Positions 1 through 9,274 are shown, numbered from the stretch's first letter. The stretch: DNA of 64,000 bases from CAVTJL01 sp963828215 (GCA_963828215.1 CAWHFO010000080.1:133693-197692), one strand, 5' to 3'. The notes: generated from the sequence alone by a model not told the origin. Made by a program: numbers and translations.

Positions 1-946
1 GTGCCATCTCTCACCCGCCTTGAAAGCGGCAACGGCCTCGGCCCAGAGCTGGCCCATGTCATGACGCAGCTTCTCGATCTTGATCTTGCCGACGCGCATG
101 GGCCAAAAGCGCCGCGCGCCTGTAGGGTCGTCGAGATAGGCGTCGGCGTTGGTCGTGCCGATGAACACGCACTGGCGCGGAAAGTCCACGGAGCGGCGGC
201 CGTAGCTCGGCCGATAATGGTCGCAGGACCGAGACACGAAGCTCTTGATGCGCTCGATCTCCGAGCGGCGCATGGCTGCCAGCTCGGCGATCTCGATGAC
301 CCATTTCCCCCGCAGGTCCTGGGCGGCGTCCTTGCCGCCGACGTCGGCGATCTCGTCTGCGAACCACTCCGGACGAATGGCCATGATGGCGGCGGCCCGG
401 CTCTTGAACGAGCCTTGCGCGCCCTCGAGAACGAGCACGCAGTCGGCCTTGCATCCGGGTCGATGCACGCGAGCGACGGCGGAGACCAGCCAGGCGCGCC
501 CGGCCGCGCGCGAGTACGCCGAGCGCTCGACGCCGAGGTAGCTGGTCAGCCACCCGCCGATGCGGTTCTCGCCATCCCAGACGAGCCCGGCCAGCCAGTC
601 GCGAACCGGGTGGAACGTGTCGTCCGCGGCCACGGCGGCCACGGCCTCGGCGCAGGTCGTCGGCCGGACGAATAGGCACCGCTCTTGGCACCAAGAGGCG
701 AGGCGGATGTCGTCCAGATCGCTCCACTGCCGCCACCCGTCGCCGGGCTGCCAGGGCAGATCCCGGGTGACGGTGCCCGTTCCCATGAGGTCGAAGCGCA
801 GCCGTCCCCGGAATGGCGGTTCGTGCCTGAGCACCGAGCTCGACATTGTAGGCGATCGCGCGGGGCTGCCCGTCTGTCGTCAGTTCGAGGCGCGTCTGGC
901 AGACAGGCCCCTTCGTCCCGCTCGGGGCCGGCTCGCCGGCGCTCAC
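1..946 (-). pseudogene. VapE-family P-loop protein, 3' end outside window, one frameshift
   Basis: Encodes a virulence-associated E (VapE)-type protein, a P-loop ATPase-like family typical of phage-inducible islands and P4-like elements, where it sits with replication genes. The protein starts at a GTG at 946 behind a good GGGAGG ribosome site. Its first ~37 codons are in one frame and the rest in another; the shift lies near 833-838 and an extra G would explain it. In the long frame a Walker A-like LEGAQGSFKS lies near 400-435 and the family motif GTTNADAYLDDPTGARRFWP near 115-175. The 3' end runs off the window. It closes a minus-strand cluster with the AlpA regulator and the integrase, so it belongs to an integrated element. 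The family is clear; whether the frameshift is real or a sequencing error cannot be told here. Confidence 0.8.
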
Positions 947-986
947 GGCGCCTCCCGATCGAGCCGGTGACGGGGGGCGGCCGGGG

Positions 987-1445
987 TCATGCCCGGCCGC
1001 CCGGGCAGACGATCTCCCGCCGCAACCCGAAGGCCGCGCCCAGCTCGGCGACCAGGCGGTCGCTCCACCCGGGCCCGCTCGCACAGGCGCGGCACAGGAG
1101 GCCGGCGCCGCCGTCCCCTTCGCCGCGCAGCGGGCGGAGCACGAAATGCGCCGCCGGGCCCCGATCCGGCTCCCAACGCCGGCGGCAGACAAAGCACTGA
1201 CTGCAGGCCGTGGCCTCGGGCCGCCGGGCTGCCCTGACCGCCTGGGCGACGACCGCCCATGCGCCAGGCGCGCCGCCGGCCAGGGCGCTCAGAAGGTCTA
1301 GAACCTCGACGGTAAAACGACCCTCGGCGGGTCTGTGAGGAGCCCCTTGCCGGGCCTCCTCGATCGCGGTAGATGCACGGCGTCTCGCCTTGCATTGAAC
1401 CGCAGCGCCCCGGCTCGCCTCCGGGGCGTTGCTGCTTTTGACCAT
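987..1445 (-). CDS. hypothetical Cys-rich protein of an integrated element
   Basis: A 152-residue protein of unknown function. Its middle has CSQCFVCRRR followed ~30 residues later by LCRAC, a spacing of cysteine pairs that looks like a zinc-binding knuckle. The ATG at 1445 lies just downstream of the alpA stop (1449-1451), and the stop lies about 40 bases before the vapE GTG, so the three genes look co-transcribed. Codon use is like its neighbours. The reading frame is supported by operon position and the cysteine pattern, not by any family I recognise. Confidence 0.55.
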   Translation of the reverse strand: MVKSSNAPEASRGAAVQCKARRRASTAIEEARQGAPHRPAEGRFTVEVLDLLSALAGGAPGAWAVVAQAVRAARRPEATACSQCFVCRRRWEPDRGPAAHFVLRPLRGEGDGGAGLLCRACASGPGWSDRLVAELGAAFGLRREIVCPGGRA

Positions 1446-1448
1446 CGC

Positions 1449-1646
1449 TCAGGTGCGCTTCACGCCACGGTCACGCTCGGCGATCCGCTCATTCTCCCAG
1501 GCCTCGATCTCGTGCTCGGGCCATGCGACCGCCGCCACGCCGATCTTCACGGGCCCGGGAAAGCGACCGTGCTTGACATCGTTGTAAAGCGTCGAGGTCG
1601 ACTTGCGCACACGCTCCTCGACCTCTCTGCGCCGCAGAAACTTCAT
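1449..1646 (-). CDS. AlpA-family phage transcriptional regulator
   Basis: A 65-residue AlpA/excisionase-like DNA-binding protein. The sequence begins MKFLRRREVEERV, followed by a short winged-helix core with STLYNDVKHGRFPGPVKIG and WPEHEIEAW, the usual AlpA pattern of a helix-turn-helix followed by the F-P-x-P-x-x-x-G turn. Such proteins control integrase or excision genes in P4-like elements. Here it is first in a small minus-strand cluster with the Cys-rich gene and vapE, downstream of the integrase gene and a 27-bp near-palindrome that could be its operator. The length is normal for the family and it is intact. Confidence 0.88.
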   Translation of the reverse strand: MKFLRRREVEERVRKSTSTLYNDVKHGRFPGPVKIGVAAVAWPEHEIEAWENERIAERDRGVKRT

Positions 1647-1721
1647 CGGTTTGCTCCTCAGGACCGGTGCGTGACCGGACGTTGCGGAGCCCTATATTCT
1701 GCGGTTTTTTAGAGGCGTCCA

Positions 1722-1748
1722 GGCAACTAAGTCGCCGACTTTGTTACC
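1722..1748. promoter_or_regulatory. 27-bp near-perfect palindrome upstream of alpA
   Basis: The two 13-base arms, 1722-1734 and 1736-1748, are reverse complements at 11 of 13 positions around a central C at 1735. It lies ~75 bases upstream of the alpA start, between alpA and the preceding minus-strand gene. No run of T follows on either strand, so an operator is more likely than a terminator. The regulator that binds it is unknown; AlpA itself is a candidate. Confidence 0.5.
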
Positions 1749-1765
1749 TGAAACTCGGCGCCCAC

Positions 1766-1792
1766 GGTTCTACCCGGACGGGAGGTAGAACC
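1766..1792 (-). terminator. hairpin across the stop codon of the preceding gene
   Basis: GGTTCTACC at 1766-1774 is perfectly repeated in inverse orientation at 1784-1792 with a 9-base loop. The minus-strand hypothetical gene ends with TAG at 1770-1772 inside the left arm. No T tract follows, so termination is only a suggestion. Confidence 0.35.
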
Positions 1793-2242
1793 GGGCGCCC
1801 CGCCCCTCGCCCATGGCGCGCTCGACGAGCAGATAGCTGCGCTTGATGGTCTCTTCCGAGCCGGCCGCGGCCGTGCCCTGGAGCCGGGCCACGGCCGCGT
1901 ATCTTTCTTCCTGCGTGGAGGCGATGTCCTGCAGCTCGTCGGCCCGATCCTGCAGCTCCCGAACCAGGCTCCCAGCGCTCGTAGTGGAGCATGTCGGACC
2001 GATGGCCCGCCTCGCGGCTCGCGTGGCGCCCCAGCCGCCCGATCGCGGGCGCCGCGAGCTGGGCGGCGATGGCCGCCAGGGCGCCGTGGCTCGCCCAGCT
2101 AGGCAGCGGGCGATCTTCCCGGGCGCAGAAGGCGATCAGCATCGGCCAGCGCGTGCAACGCCCCGGCTCGCCACGCGCGCTCCCAGCGGGCGAGCTGCCG
2201 CCGCACGAAAGCCTCGCGCGCGTGCCGCAGCTCGTCAGACAT
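1770..2242 (-). pseudogene. hypothetical protein downstream of the integrase, two frameshifts
   Basis: An ATG at 2242 (MSDELRHAREAFVRRQLARW) opens a protein that continues in a second frame (IAFCAREDRPLPSWASHGAL ... MLHYERW) and then in a third (SLVRELQDRADELQDI ... GARFYLPSG) to a TAG at 1770. The shifts lie near 2130 and near 1970; the latter is explained by one extra G in TGGGAGCC. The three pieces read as one helical protein of ~155 residues. I do not recognise a family. It follows the integrase with the ATGTCTGA overlap typical of coupled genes. Function unknown. Confidence 0.5.
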
Positions 2243-3446
2243 GCGCGCCGGGCCCGGAGCGGCACGACCTCGCCCGCTGGCGTCGTCGTCGTGCAAAAGC
2301 CCGCCCAGTCGGCCATGAGCCGTCGGCGCTTCGCGAACAGGTCGCCCCTCGCATAGGCGGCCTCCGCCTTGTCCTTGAGACGATGCGCGAGCGCCGCCTC
2401 GATCACTTCGCGAGGGTGCGGCGTCAATTCGCCTGCCCAGTCGCGGAAGCTCGACCTGAACCCGTGCACCGTCAGCCCGCCTCGGCCCATGCGCCGCAGG
2501 ACGGCCGTCAGGCTCATGTCGGAGAGCGCCCTGCCGGGCTTCATCTCGCTCGGGAACACCAGCTTCGTCGGGATCTCCGGGCTCCCCGAGAAGCGCCAAC
2601 GCCGCGGCCGTGAGCGGCACACGATGCTCGCGGCCCGCCTTGATCCGCCCGGCCGGCACCGTCCAGACGTCGCCCTCGATCTCGCGCCAGGTCATCCCGC
2701 GGACCTCACCGCTACGAGCGGCCGTCAAGATCGCGAACGCGAGCGCGCGAGCGCCGATGCCCTCCCGCTTTGCCAGATCGGCCACGAAGAGCGGCGTCTC
2801 CTGCCAGGGCAGGGCCGCGTGATGCTCGACCGCTCGCACCTTCGTCGGCTTGGGCAGGAGGTTGTCGAGATGTCCCCGCCAGCGGGCCGGGTTGTCGCCC
2901 GAGCGCAGCCCGATCGCGCCCGGCATAGTCGAGCACGGCCTCGATCCTCTGCCGCACCCGGCTCGCCGTCTCGGGCTTGACGCTCCAGATCGGCCGCAGC
3001 ACGCCGAGGACCGCGCCTGTGTCGACCGCCGCCGGGCTCAGCCCGCCGAGCGTCGGATAGGCGTAGGTGGCGAGGGTGGCCGCCCACTGCGCCGTGTGCT
3101 TGGGGCTGCGCCAGCCGGGCGCCTTGGCCTCGATCAGCGCCTCGGCCGCCCGCCTGAATGTCAGGGGCTGGACGCGTGCCCGCTCGGCCAGCGGGTCGCG
3201 ACCCTCGACGAGCTCGCGCCGGGCCGCAAGGGCTTTTTCCCTCGCGCTCGCGAGCGTTACCTCCGGCCAGGGCCCGAGGCCCATGTGCCGGGCCTTGCCG
3301 CCTCGAGTGTACCTTAGCAGCCATGACCGGCCGCCCGAGGCCGTTACCTGCAACCAGAGCCCCGCGCCATCGCCGTAGCGCTTCGGCCCGGTCGCCGTCG
3401 CCACCTCTCGCGCCGTGAGGCGCGAGCGCTGTTTTCTCTCCGCCAT
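2235..3446 (-). pseudogene. P4-type tyrosine integrase, frameshifted
   Basis: A phage/island integrase of the P4 family that recombines element DNA into a chromosomal att site. It starts with ATG at 3446 (MAERKQRSRLTAREVA) and has the N-terminal arm-binding DUF4102-like region (YGDGAGLWLQVTASGGRSWL). The catalytic domain carries Arg in AARSGEVRGMTW, His-x-x-Arg in HGFRSSFRDW, and His...Tyr in LAHRLKDKAEAAYARGD. The reading frame changes near 2920 and near 2582, each explained by one extra G in a G run, and probably once more just before the stop. Apart from these shifts every catalytic residue is present, so the gene may be functional in the organism. It heads the VapE/AlpA element. Confidence 0.82.
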
Positions 3447-3723
3447 ACCCTGCCACCCACATCTCAGCCTACAACCGAGACAGGGATCGTGCCGGAATGG
3501 GTCGGAACGCGCAAGAACGAAATGGAGGGTAAGCTTTTGGCAAAGCGCGAATTTGCGCGTCGCGCCGGCAAAGGCCGGAACGCGCCGGAACGCGCCGAAA
3601 ATGGCGGACGCGGACATCCCCTCCGCCAAGACACGTAGATGGCATCGTCGGATCAACACCTTGAGAGGCCGTCGCCGGGCATCCGCTATCTCGCCTGGAG
3701 GTGGTCGGCGGATCGGAAGGCGA
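3447..3723. other. intergenic region upstream of the integrase with GGAACGCGC repeats
   Basis: No gene is visible. GGAACGCGC occurs at 3504-3512, 3577-3585 and 3587-3595. Its place just upstream of an integrase gene makes integrase arm sites or an attachment end possible, but no tRNA sequence is present here. Confidence 0.4.
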
Positions 3724-4617
3724 TCAGGCCCCCGACGCCGACCAGCGAGACCGGAGCGCATCCCGGGTCCCGCGCAGCCCGACGACCGTCAGGCCGAGCT
3801 CCTGCACCCACTGCGCGATGCGCCCGGTCCTGAAGAGTGCATATTCCTCGGTGCGGATGTGAGCGTACTCCGGTTCCACCACCTCGAAGTCGCCCGGCGC
3901 GTTGAAGTGGAGCGAAAGAAAGCTGCTGCCTTCGGGCAGGCTTTCGAACATCTCGCGGTAGGCGGTCTCGGCATCGGACCGGCGCTGCCAGGGTGTCTCC
4001 GGGACAGTGTCGAAGATCGGAAAGCCCTGGGCCCGCGCCTTCGCCAGCGCCGCGTCGTAGCGCTCCGTCGTAAGCGGGCCGGAGTAGGTCCGAGGATTGT
4101 AGTTATTGTAGTCCTTGATCAGGAGAATGGGGAGCTTGTAGTCGCCGCCGAGGCGAAGATAGATCTCGACGAACTCGGGGCACAGCGCCGTGCCCATGTG
4201 CGCGTCGAGGTGGGTGACGTCGAGGCCGGCCGCGAGCGCCGTGTCGATCTGGGCCCTGAGCTCGGTCTCGACCGCCTCGGGAGCCGCATGGCGGCGCACA
4301 TTGGGAACGTCGGGCCAGAAATAGCCCTGCGCGTCGGTGAGCCCGGCAGACCCCGGCGGTGCCGTGAGCGGCCGCCATCGATAGGGCCGCTTCTCGCTCG
4401 TGAGCGTGAGGTGGACCCCGAGATCGAGCGAGGGGTCCGCCCTGGCCATCTCGACCGCCTCGGGGAACCACGGGCAGGGCACCATGACCGAGCCGGCACT
4501 GCACGTGCCGAGGCCCGACAGCTCGACGAAAGCCGTGTTGGCGCCGTGGGTCATGCCGACGTCATCCTCATGGATGACGACCAGCCGCTGGCCCGGGACG
4601 GGATCTGCGAGCGTCAT
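3724..4617 (-). CDS. ChbG/HpnK (YdjC-like) family deacetylase
   Basis: A 297-residue protein of the YdjC/ChbG/HpnK carbohydrate deacetylase family, metal-dependent hydrolases that remove acetyl groups from acetylated sugars. The metal-site signatures are visible: VIHEDDVGMTHGAN near residues 14-28 (Asp pair), HLTLTSE near 70, and THLDAHMG near 135. The start at 4617 follows a short gap after the Gfo/Idh gene and is the last gene of the minus-strand sugar operon 8976 to 3724. This context suggests it trims an acetylated sugar taken up by the adjacent transporter; the substrate itself cannot be read from sequence. Confidence 0.82.
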   Translation of the reverse strand: MTLADPVPGQRLVVIHEDDVGMTHGANTAFVELSGLGTCSAGSVMVPCPWFPEAVEMARADPSLDLGVHLTLTSEKRPYRWRPLTAPPGSAGLTDAQGYFWPDVPNVRRHAAPEAVETELRAQIDTALAAGLDVTHLDAHMGTALCPEFVEIYLRLGGDYKLPILLIKDYNNYNPRTYSGPLTTERYDAALAKARAQGFPIFDTVPETPWQRRSDAETAYREMFESLPEGSSFLSLHFNAPGDFEVVEPEYAHIRTEEYALFRTGRIAQWVQELGLTVVGLRGTRDALRSRWSASGA

Positions 4618-4664
4618 TGCTCTTCTCTCTTTCGAGGTTGGCCGCAAAGGCACGCGAGGCGGTC

Positions 4665-5786
4665 TCAGGATTTCGGCACGACCGGTCGGCGAGACCTCGC
4701 GCTTTCGATCGCCGCGTCCACCAGAGCGTTGCCGCGGCAGCCGTCGCCGAAGGTGGGATAGCGAACGGGCTCTCCCCGCATGGCACGCCAGGCCGATCCG
4801 ACGACGTTGCGAAATGCGTCGAGATAGCCTTCGGGATGACCGGCCGGAAGGGCGGAGGTCCAGGCGAGCTCGGGGGGCAGGCGCTGCGGATCGCGGTGGC
4901 GCAATGCCTTCTCGTTGAGCCGCCGCTCGGTGAAGGTGTCGGCGGTCTCCTGGCACCAGTCGAAGCCGCCGCTCTCGCCGTCGACCGACAGCACGATGTG
5001 ATTGGGATTGCCGATGGAGAGCGCGCTGATCGTGGCGCCACCGGCGGCACCGCCCTCGAGGCGGATCAGGAGGTCCGCATGATCCTCCAGCTCGACCTCG
5101 ACGGCGACACGGCCGTCGGCGAGCGCCGTCCCGAGGGGCGGCCGCGGGCCCTCGCCCGCCGCGCCGTGCCAGAAGCGTTGGCGCTGGTGGGTGGAGAACT
5201 GGCTCGAGATCTCGACGATACGCTCGCCCGTGACGTGCTCGATCAGGTCCAGCCAGTGCACGCCATAGTCCAGCAGGACAAAGGCCGGCCCCGACATGCC
5301 GCGGGTGAAGTGCCACACATATTTGTCGGGATCGACGAGATCCTGGGACAGATATTCGCCCCCGACGCGCCGGAGCCGACCAAAGTGACCGGCCGCGACC
5401 GCGAGGCGAAGCTCCTGGATCAGGGGATAGCCGCGATAGGTATAGCACACCGCCGCCACCCTGCCCGAGCGATCCGCCGCCTGGACCATGCGCAGCGCCT
5501 CGTCCCGCGTCGTCGCGAGCGGCTTCTCGCAGACCGTGTGGGCACCGGCCTCGAGCGCGGCGATGGCGTGCTCCGCGTGAAGAAAGTTGGGCGAGCAGAC
5601 GTGGACGACGTCGGGCCGCTCGGCGCGCAGGAGCGCGGCCAGATCGTCGTAGGCCTGCCCGCGCCCCAGCGACGCTGCGCCGGCGAGCGTCCGGCCGCAG
5701 ACGGCGACGACCGTCCCGCCGAGCTGCTCGATGAGCGTCGCATGGACGCGGGCGATGCCGCCGCTGCCGACGATGGCGGCGCGCAT
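4665..5786 (-). CDS. Gfo/Idh/MocA-family NAD(P)-dependent dehydrogenase
   Basis: About 373 residues. The N-terminal Rossmann fold has IVGSGGIARVHATL (glycine-rich dinucleotide loop) and CEKPLA, the conserved Lys motif of the family near residue 95; the C-terminal alpha/beta domain begins with YRGYPLIQELR. These enzymes oxidise or reduce sugars, inositols and related compounds. A GTG three bases upstream (5789) is an alternative start. It lies between the sugar ABC transporter ATPase and the YdjC-type deacetylase in one operon, so it is probably the first catabolic enzyme for the imported compound. The specific substrate is unknown. Confidence 0.88.
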   Translation of the reverse strand: MRAAIVGSGGIARVHATLIEQLGGTVVAVCGRTLAGAASLGRGQAYDDLAALLRAERPDVVHVCSPNFLHAEHAIAALEAGAHTVCEKPLATTRDEALRMVQAADRSGRVAAVCYTYRGYPLIQELRLAVAAGHFGRLRRVGGEYLSQDLVDPDKYVWHFTRGMSGPAFVLLDYGVHWLDLIEHVTGERIVEISSQFSTHQRQRFWHGAAGEGPRPPLGTALADGRVAVEVELEDHADLLIRLEGGAAGGATISALSIGNPNHIVLSVDGESGGFDWCQETADTFTERRLNEKALRHRDPQRLPPELAWTSALPAGHPEGYLDAFRNVVGSAWRAMRGEPVRYPTFGDGCRGNALVDAAIESARSRRPVVPKS

Positions 5787-5892
5787 CACCCGGGCTCCGT
5801 CGGGCCGGGCACGGCCCGCGCCTCGAGGGTCGCGGCTGATCGCCGATCCAATGCCCAGGCTCCCCCTCGGCTCGGCGCCCCGCGCGCAGCGG

Positions 5893-6744
5893 TCATGAGA
5901 CCCTGGCCACGAGGTCCGTCAGCTCGTCCAGCTCGACCTCGTCCCGGCGGAAATGGGCCGCCACGCGCCCCTGGGCCAGCACCGTCAGATCGTCCGCGAC
6001 GGACAGAGCGTGGCGGAAATTGTGGGTGATGAGGATGACCGCCTGGCCCTGATCGCGGGCCTCGACGATGTGGTCCAGGACCCGCCCGGCCTGACGTACC
6101 GCCAGCGCCGAGGTGGGCTCGTCGAGAACCAGCAGCGACGAGCCGAAGAACATCGCGCGGGCGATGGCGAGCGACTGGCGCTCTCCGCCCGAGATGTTGA
6201 CGCCCCGCTCGTCCAGTCCCCGCTCCCAGCGGACGCCGAGCTGATAGAGGGCCGACCTCGCCATCTCGTCGGCCCGCTTGATGTCGAGCCACTTGAAGGG
6301 CCCGAAGCCCTTCTGCGGCTCGCGGCCGAGCACCACGTTGCGGGTCACCGACAGGAGCTCGCAGACGGCGAGGTCCTGGAAAACCGTCGCGATGCCGCGC
6401 TGCCGGGCCTGCGCAGGGTTGGTGAAGGTCACGGGCTCGCCCCGGAAGCGGAGCTCTCCCCGGTCCGGGGGAAAGACGCCCGAGAGGATCTTGATGAGCG
6501 TGGACTTGCCCGCCCCGTTGTCGCCCAGCAGCGCCAGGATGCGGCCCGCATAGGCCCGGAGCGAGACATCGACCAGCGCCGTCGTGGCGCCGAAGGCCTT
6601 CGAGACGTTCCTGGCCTCCATGACCGGCACGGCACCGGGCGGGATCGGCTCGATCGTCCTCGGGCGGGCATGGAGGCCGGCCGGGCTCGGCCGTGCCTGC
6701 GGCCTTCCGCCCGGATCCCCCGTGGCGCCATGCCGCTCGGTCAT
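5893..6744 (-). CDS. sugar ABC transporter ATP-binding protein, single-domain CUT2 type
   Basis: A 283-residue ATPase with Walker A GDNGAGKST, signature ISGGERQSLAIARA, Walker B LLVLDEPTSAL and the switch His in ILITHNF. It resembles half of RbsA/MglA. CUT2 importers usually carry two fused ATPase domains of ~500 residues in all, so this is the short FrcA-like form that would act as a homodimer. Its ATG overlaps the permease stop (ATGA), which implies translational coupling. The first ~40 residues are Pro/Arg-rich and precede the conserved fold. It powers uptake with the permease and the binding protein encoded just upstream. Confidence 0.9.
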   Translation of the reverse strand: MTERHGATGDPGGRPQARPSPAGLHARPRTIEPIPPGAVPVMEARNVSKAFGATTALVDVSLRAYAGRILALLGDNGAGKSTLIKILSGVFPPDRGELRFRGEPVTFTNPAQARQRGIATVFQDLAVCELLSVTRNVVLGREPQKGFGPFKWLDIKRADEMARSALYQLGVRWERGLDERGVNISGGERQSLAIARAMFFGSSLLVLDEPTSALAVRQAGRVLDHIVEARDQGQAVILITHNFRHALSVADDLTVLAQGRVAAHFRRDEVELDELTDLVARVS

Positions 6745-7916
6745 CCTCGGGGCTCCTCGGAGAGGTCCGGGCGCCTCGCCTGCCCCTCGGGACCCGTGTC
6801 TCCGGCCTCGCTGCCCGCGGCGGCCCGGCCGGCGATCTCGGAGATGGCGGCGTCGGCCGCCACGCTGACGCGCCGAAAGCCGCCCAGCGGCTTCGATCTC
6901 GCCATCCGCCTCGCGACCGACGTGTTCAGGATGACCGCCCCGACCACGATCAGGCCGGTGAGGGTGCGGAAGAAATGCCCGGGCGCCCCGGCCAGGACCA
7001 GCCCGACCTGGATCATGCCGAAGGTGATGGCGCCCAGAACCGTGCCGATCACGCTGCCATAGCCGCCGGACAGCAGCGTGCCGCCGATGACGGCGACCGC
7101 GACGGCCTGCAGCTCCATGCCCTCGCCGCGCAGCGCGTCGACCGAGGAGAACCGGGCCACCTGGATGATCCCGGCGACGGCTCCGAGGGCCGATGTGAGC
7201 ATGAAGAGGATGATCGTGACGAGGTCGACGGGCACACCCAGATTGCGGGCCGCCTGCTCGTTCTGCCCGCGCGCCTGGATCCAGTTGCCGAGCCGCGTCC
7301 GCGACAGCAGGAACGTCCCGAGGGCGCCGAGGACGAGAAACCACAGCATCGACATCCTGAAGCCGTCGAGCAGCGGCCCGGACATCAGGCTCTTGAACCC
7401 CGGCGGAATGGTCACCGTCATGGGGAAGCCGCCGGTCAGCGCGATCAGCACCCCGCGCCAGATCAGCATCGTCCCGAGCGTGACCACGAAGGAGTGGATC
7501 CTGAACCTGACGACGATCGCGCCGTTGATGGCCCCGAGAAGGGCCCCGACCGCGACCGTCGCCGGAGCCGCCACCAGGGGTGGCATCCCATAGTCCCGCA
7601 TCAGCACGACGGTGACATAGGAGGTGAGACCCAGGACGGCCCCGACCGACAGGTCGAAATGACCGCCGATCATGAGCAGGGTCACGCCGATGCTGACGAT
7701 CCCCAGCTCCGCCGCCACCGCCATGAAGCTGATGTAGGTCAGCTTCGTGGGAAAGAGATCGGGGCTCAGGATCGTGAAGACGATGAACAGAATGACGACG
7801 GCGGCGAGCGCCGTGGACTCGGGGCGCAGCATGAACCGCCGGACCGCCTCGCCGACGGCGATGCCTCGGGACGGCGGCCGGATGCTCGCACCCCCTCCGG
7901 AATCTGGCGGGCTCAT
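6741..7916 (-). CDS. sugar ABC transporter permease (CUT2/RbsC type)
   Basis: About 391 residues, an inner-membrane permease with roughly ten hydrophobic segments and the BPD_transp_2 character of ribose-type transporters, for example GGHFDLSVGAVLGLTSY and the late LLSGGYGSVIGTVLGAITFG. I prefer the ATG at 7916 (MSPPDSGGGASIR); upstream in-frame sequence is basic and lacks a membrane segment. It lies ~65 bases after the binding-protein gene and overlaps the ATPase start. A long polar C-terminal tail follows the last membrane helix. Confidence 0.88.
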   Translation of the reverse strand: MSPPDSGGGASIRPPSRGIAVGEAVRRFMLRPESTALAAVVILFIVFTILSPDLFPTKLTYISFMAVAAELGIVSIGVTLLMIGGHFDLSVGAVLGLTSYVTVVLMRDYGMPPLVAAPATVAVGALLGAINGAIVVRFRIHSFVVTLGTMLIWRGVLIALTGGFPMTVTIPPGFKSLMSGPLLDGFRMSMLWFLVLGALGTFLLSRTRLGNWIQARGQNEQAARNLGVPVDLVTIILFMLTSALGAVAGIIQVARFSSVDALRGEGMELQAVAVAVIGGTLLSGGYGSVIGTVLGAITFGMIQVGLVLAGAPGHFFRTLTGLIVVGAVILNTSVARRMARSKPLGGFRRVSVAADAAISEIAGRAAAGSEAGDTGPEGQARRPDLSEEPRG

Positions 7917-7980
7917 GTCGGATGATCGGCCCAAGGGGCCGGCGGCACCGCCTGCGAGGTGCCGCCGGCTGCCCCGTCGC

Positions 7981-8976
7981 TCAGCGATAGCCCTGCTTGA
8001 CGAGTGCCGCGACCCGATCGACGTTCGAGGCATCGACGATGGTCGGGCCGGTCAGGAAGTAGTTGGCCTCGATCAGGCCGTACTTGATGTAGTGCGTCAG
8101 AAGGAGGACCGGCATGTAGCCGCGCCAGAACTGCTGCTGATCGATGGTGAAGGCCTGGCGGCCGTCCTTGATCGCGGCCAGGGACTGCGCCACGATGTCG
8201 TAGCCGGTCAGGATCAGGTCTTTCCGGCCGCTGTCGGCCTTCGCCGAAAGGAAGCCGTCGATCACGTCGCAGACGCTCGTCGCCGCCTGGGTGTCGGGAT
8301 GGACGCGCAGATAGTTGAAGAGCGATTCCGACTGCTGGCCGGGGTCCATGGTGAGCTCGAGAAAGTCCGCCTTGATGCCCGCCGCCTTGAGCGCCGAGAT
8401 CTCCGACTCCGCGCGGTCGCGGCAGGTGGCGTCGCCGGGCTGCTGGTCGCCGACGACCACGCCGCCCTTGACCCCCATGGCGATGAGGCGCTTGGCCGTG
8501 AGCGCTCCCGCGGCCTTCTCGTCCGAGCCGGTGCGGAAGAGAAAGATGTCGTTGGGATCGCGGACCTGGGCGCCGGCGGGAGGTGCGGCGGCGCTGCCGA
8601 AGGCGATGCCCGCCTCCTTGGCGCGGGCCGCCACCTCCGTGTAGGCGTCGTCCTGCGCGAACTCGCAGAGCGCTATGCCATTGGCCTTGGCGGCGATGGC
8701 CTCCTCGATCTTCTGGACCTGGTTCGGGATGGTGAGCTGGTCCGGGTAGATGTAGGTCACCTTGACGCCGAGATTCTTCCCCGCTTCCTCGGCGCCGCGC
8801 GCCAGATAGCCGTGAAAGCCCGTCGGCGCCGCGCACCCGACGAAGTAGATGGAGATCGGCGCATCGGCGGCTCTGGCATCCCGAGGACTGCCGACCAACG
8901 GCACAGTCGCGGCGACCAGCAGCGCGGCCATGCCGCAGACCCCGCTCGATAAGGTCGAGTGCCGAACCACGGACAT
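7981..8976 (-). CDS. periplasmic sugar-binding protein of CUT2 ABC importer
   Basis: About 331 residues, a type 1 periplasmic binding fold (Peripla_BP_4). A signal peptide is visible: MSVVRHSTLSSGVCGMAALL followed by a hydrophobic stretch and an Ala-rich cleavage region ending DARAAD. The mature protein starts ISIYFVGCAAPTGFHGYLARG and contains QKIEEAIAAKANGIAL, typical of ribose/xylose-type receptors. The ATG at 8976 has GGGAGG ~10 bases upstream; an in-frame ATG at 8994 is the alternative. It is the first gene of the minus-strand sugar operon, so the operon promoter should lie in 8977-9274. Confidence 0.9.
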   Translation of the reverse strand: MSVVRHSTLSSGVCGMAALLVAATVPLVGSPRDARAADAPISIYFVGCAAPTGFHGYLARGAEEAGKNLGVKVTYIYPDQLTIPNQVQKIEEAIAAKANGIALCEFAQDDAYTEVAARAKEAGIAFGSAAAPPAGAQVRDPNDIFLFRTGSDEKAAGALTAKRLIAMGVKGGVVVGDQQPGDATCRDRAESEISALKAAGIKADFLELTMDPGQQSESLFNYLRVHPDTQAATSVCDVIDGFLSAKADSGRKDLILTGYDIVAQSLAAIKDGRQAFTIDQQQFWRGYMPVLLLTHYIKYGLIEANYFLTGPTIVDASNVDRVAALVKQGYR

Positions 8977-9274
8977 CCTTTTCACGCCTCCCATTTGAGC
9001 TCACGGTGACAGGTGACGACGCTCACGTCGGGCCTCTGCGCACCGAGCGCCTCGGCCCCGGGCAGGGTCGATCTCGCGGCGGTCGCACCCGCCGTCGACC
9101 GCATCGCGCGCCGGCACACTGGTCCCGGAGACCGTCGCGTAGCCCTCGTGGTCGGCTCGGCGGCGCGATGCACGGCGATTGGCGTCCCTCCCCCTTGGCA
9201 AGACGATACGCCTGCTTCGACTGTCCCGGAAGGGCCGCTTTGAGGCGTTGCCGCCCGCTGGCCCGACGCGCCTC

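Noticed and set aside
3415..4761. Long plus-strand open frame (448 codons)
   Set aside because: Antisense to the YdjC-type deacetylase; its composition is Arg/Gly-rich with no motif, while the minus strand shows a clear family.
6693..7925. 410-codon plus-strand frame rich in Asp, Arg, His and Gln
   Set aside because: Antisense of a membrane permease; membrane codons read backwards give such charged low-complexity proteins.
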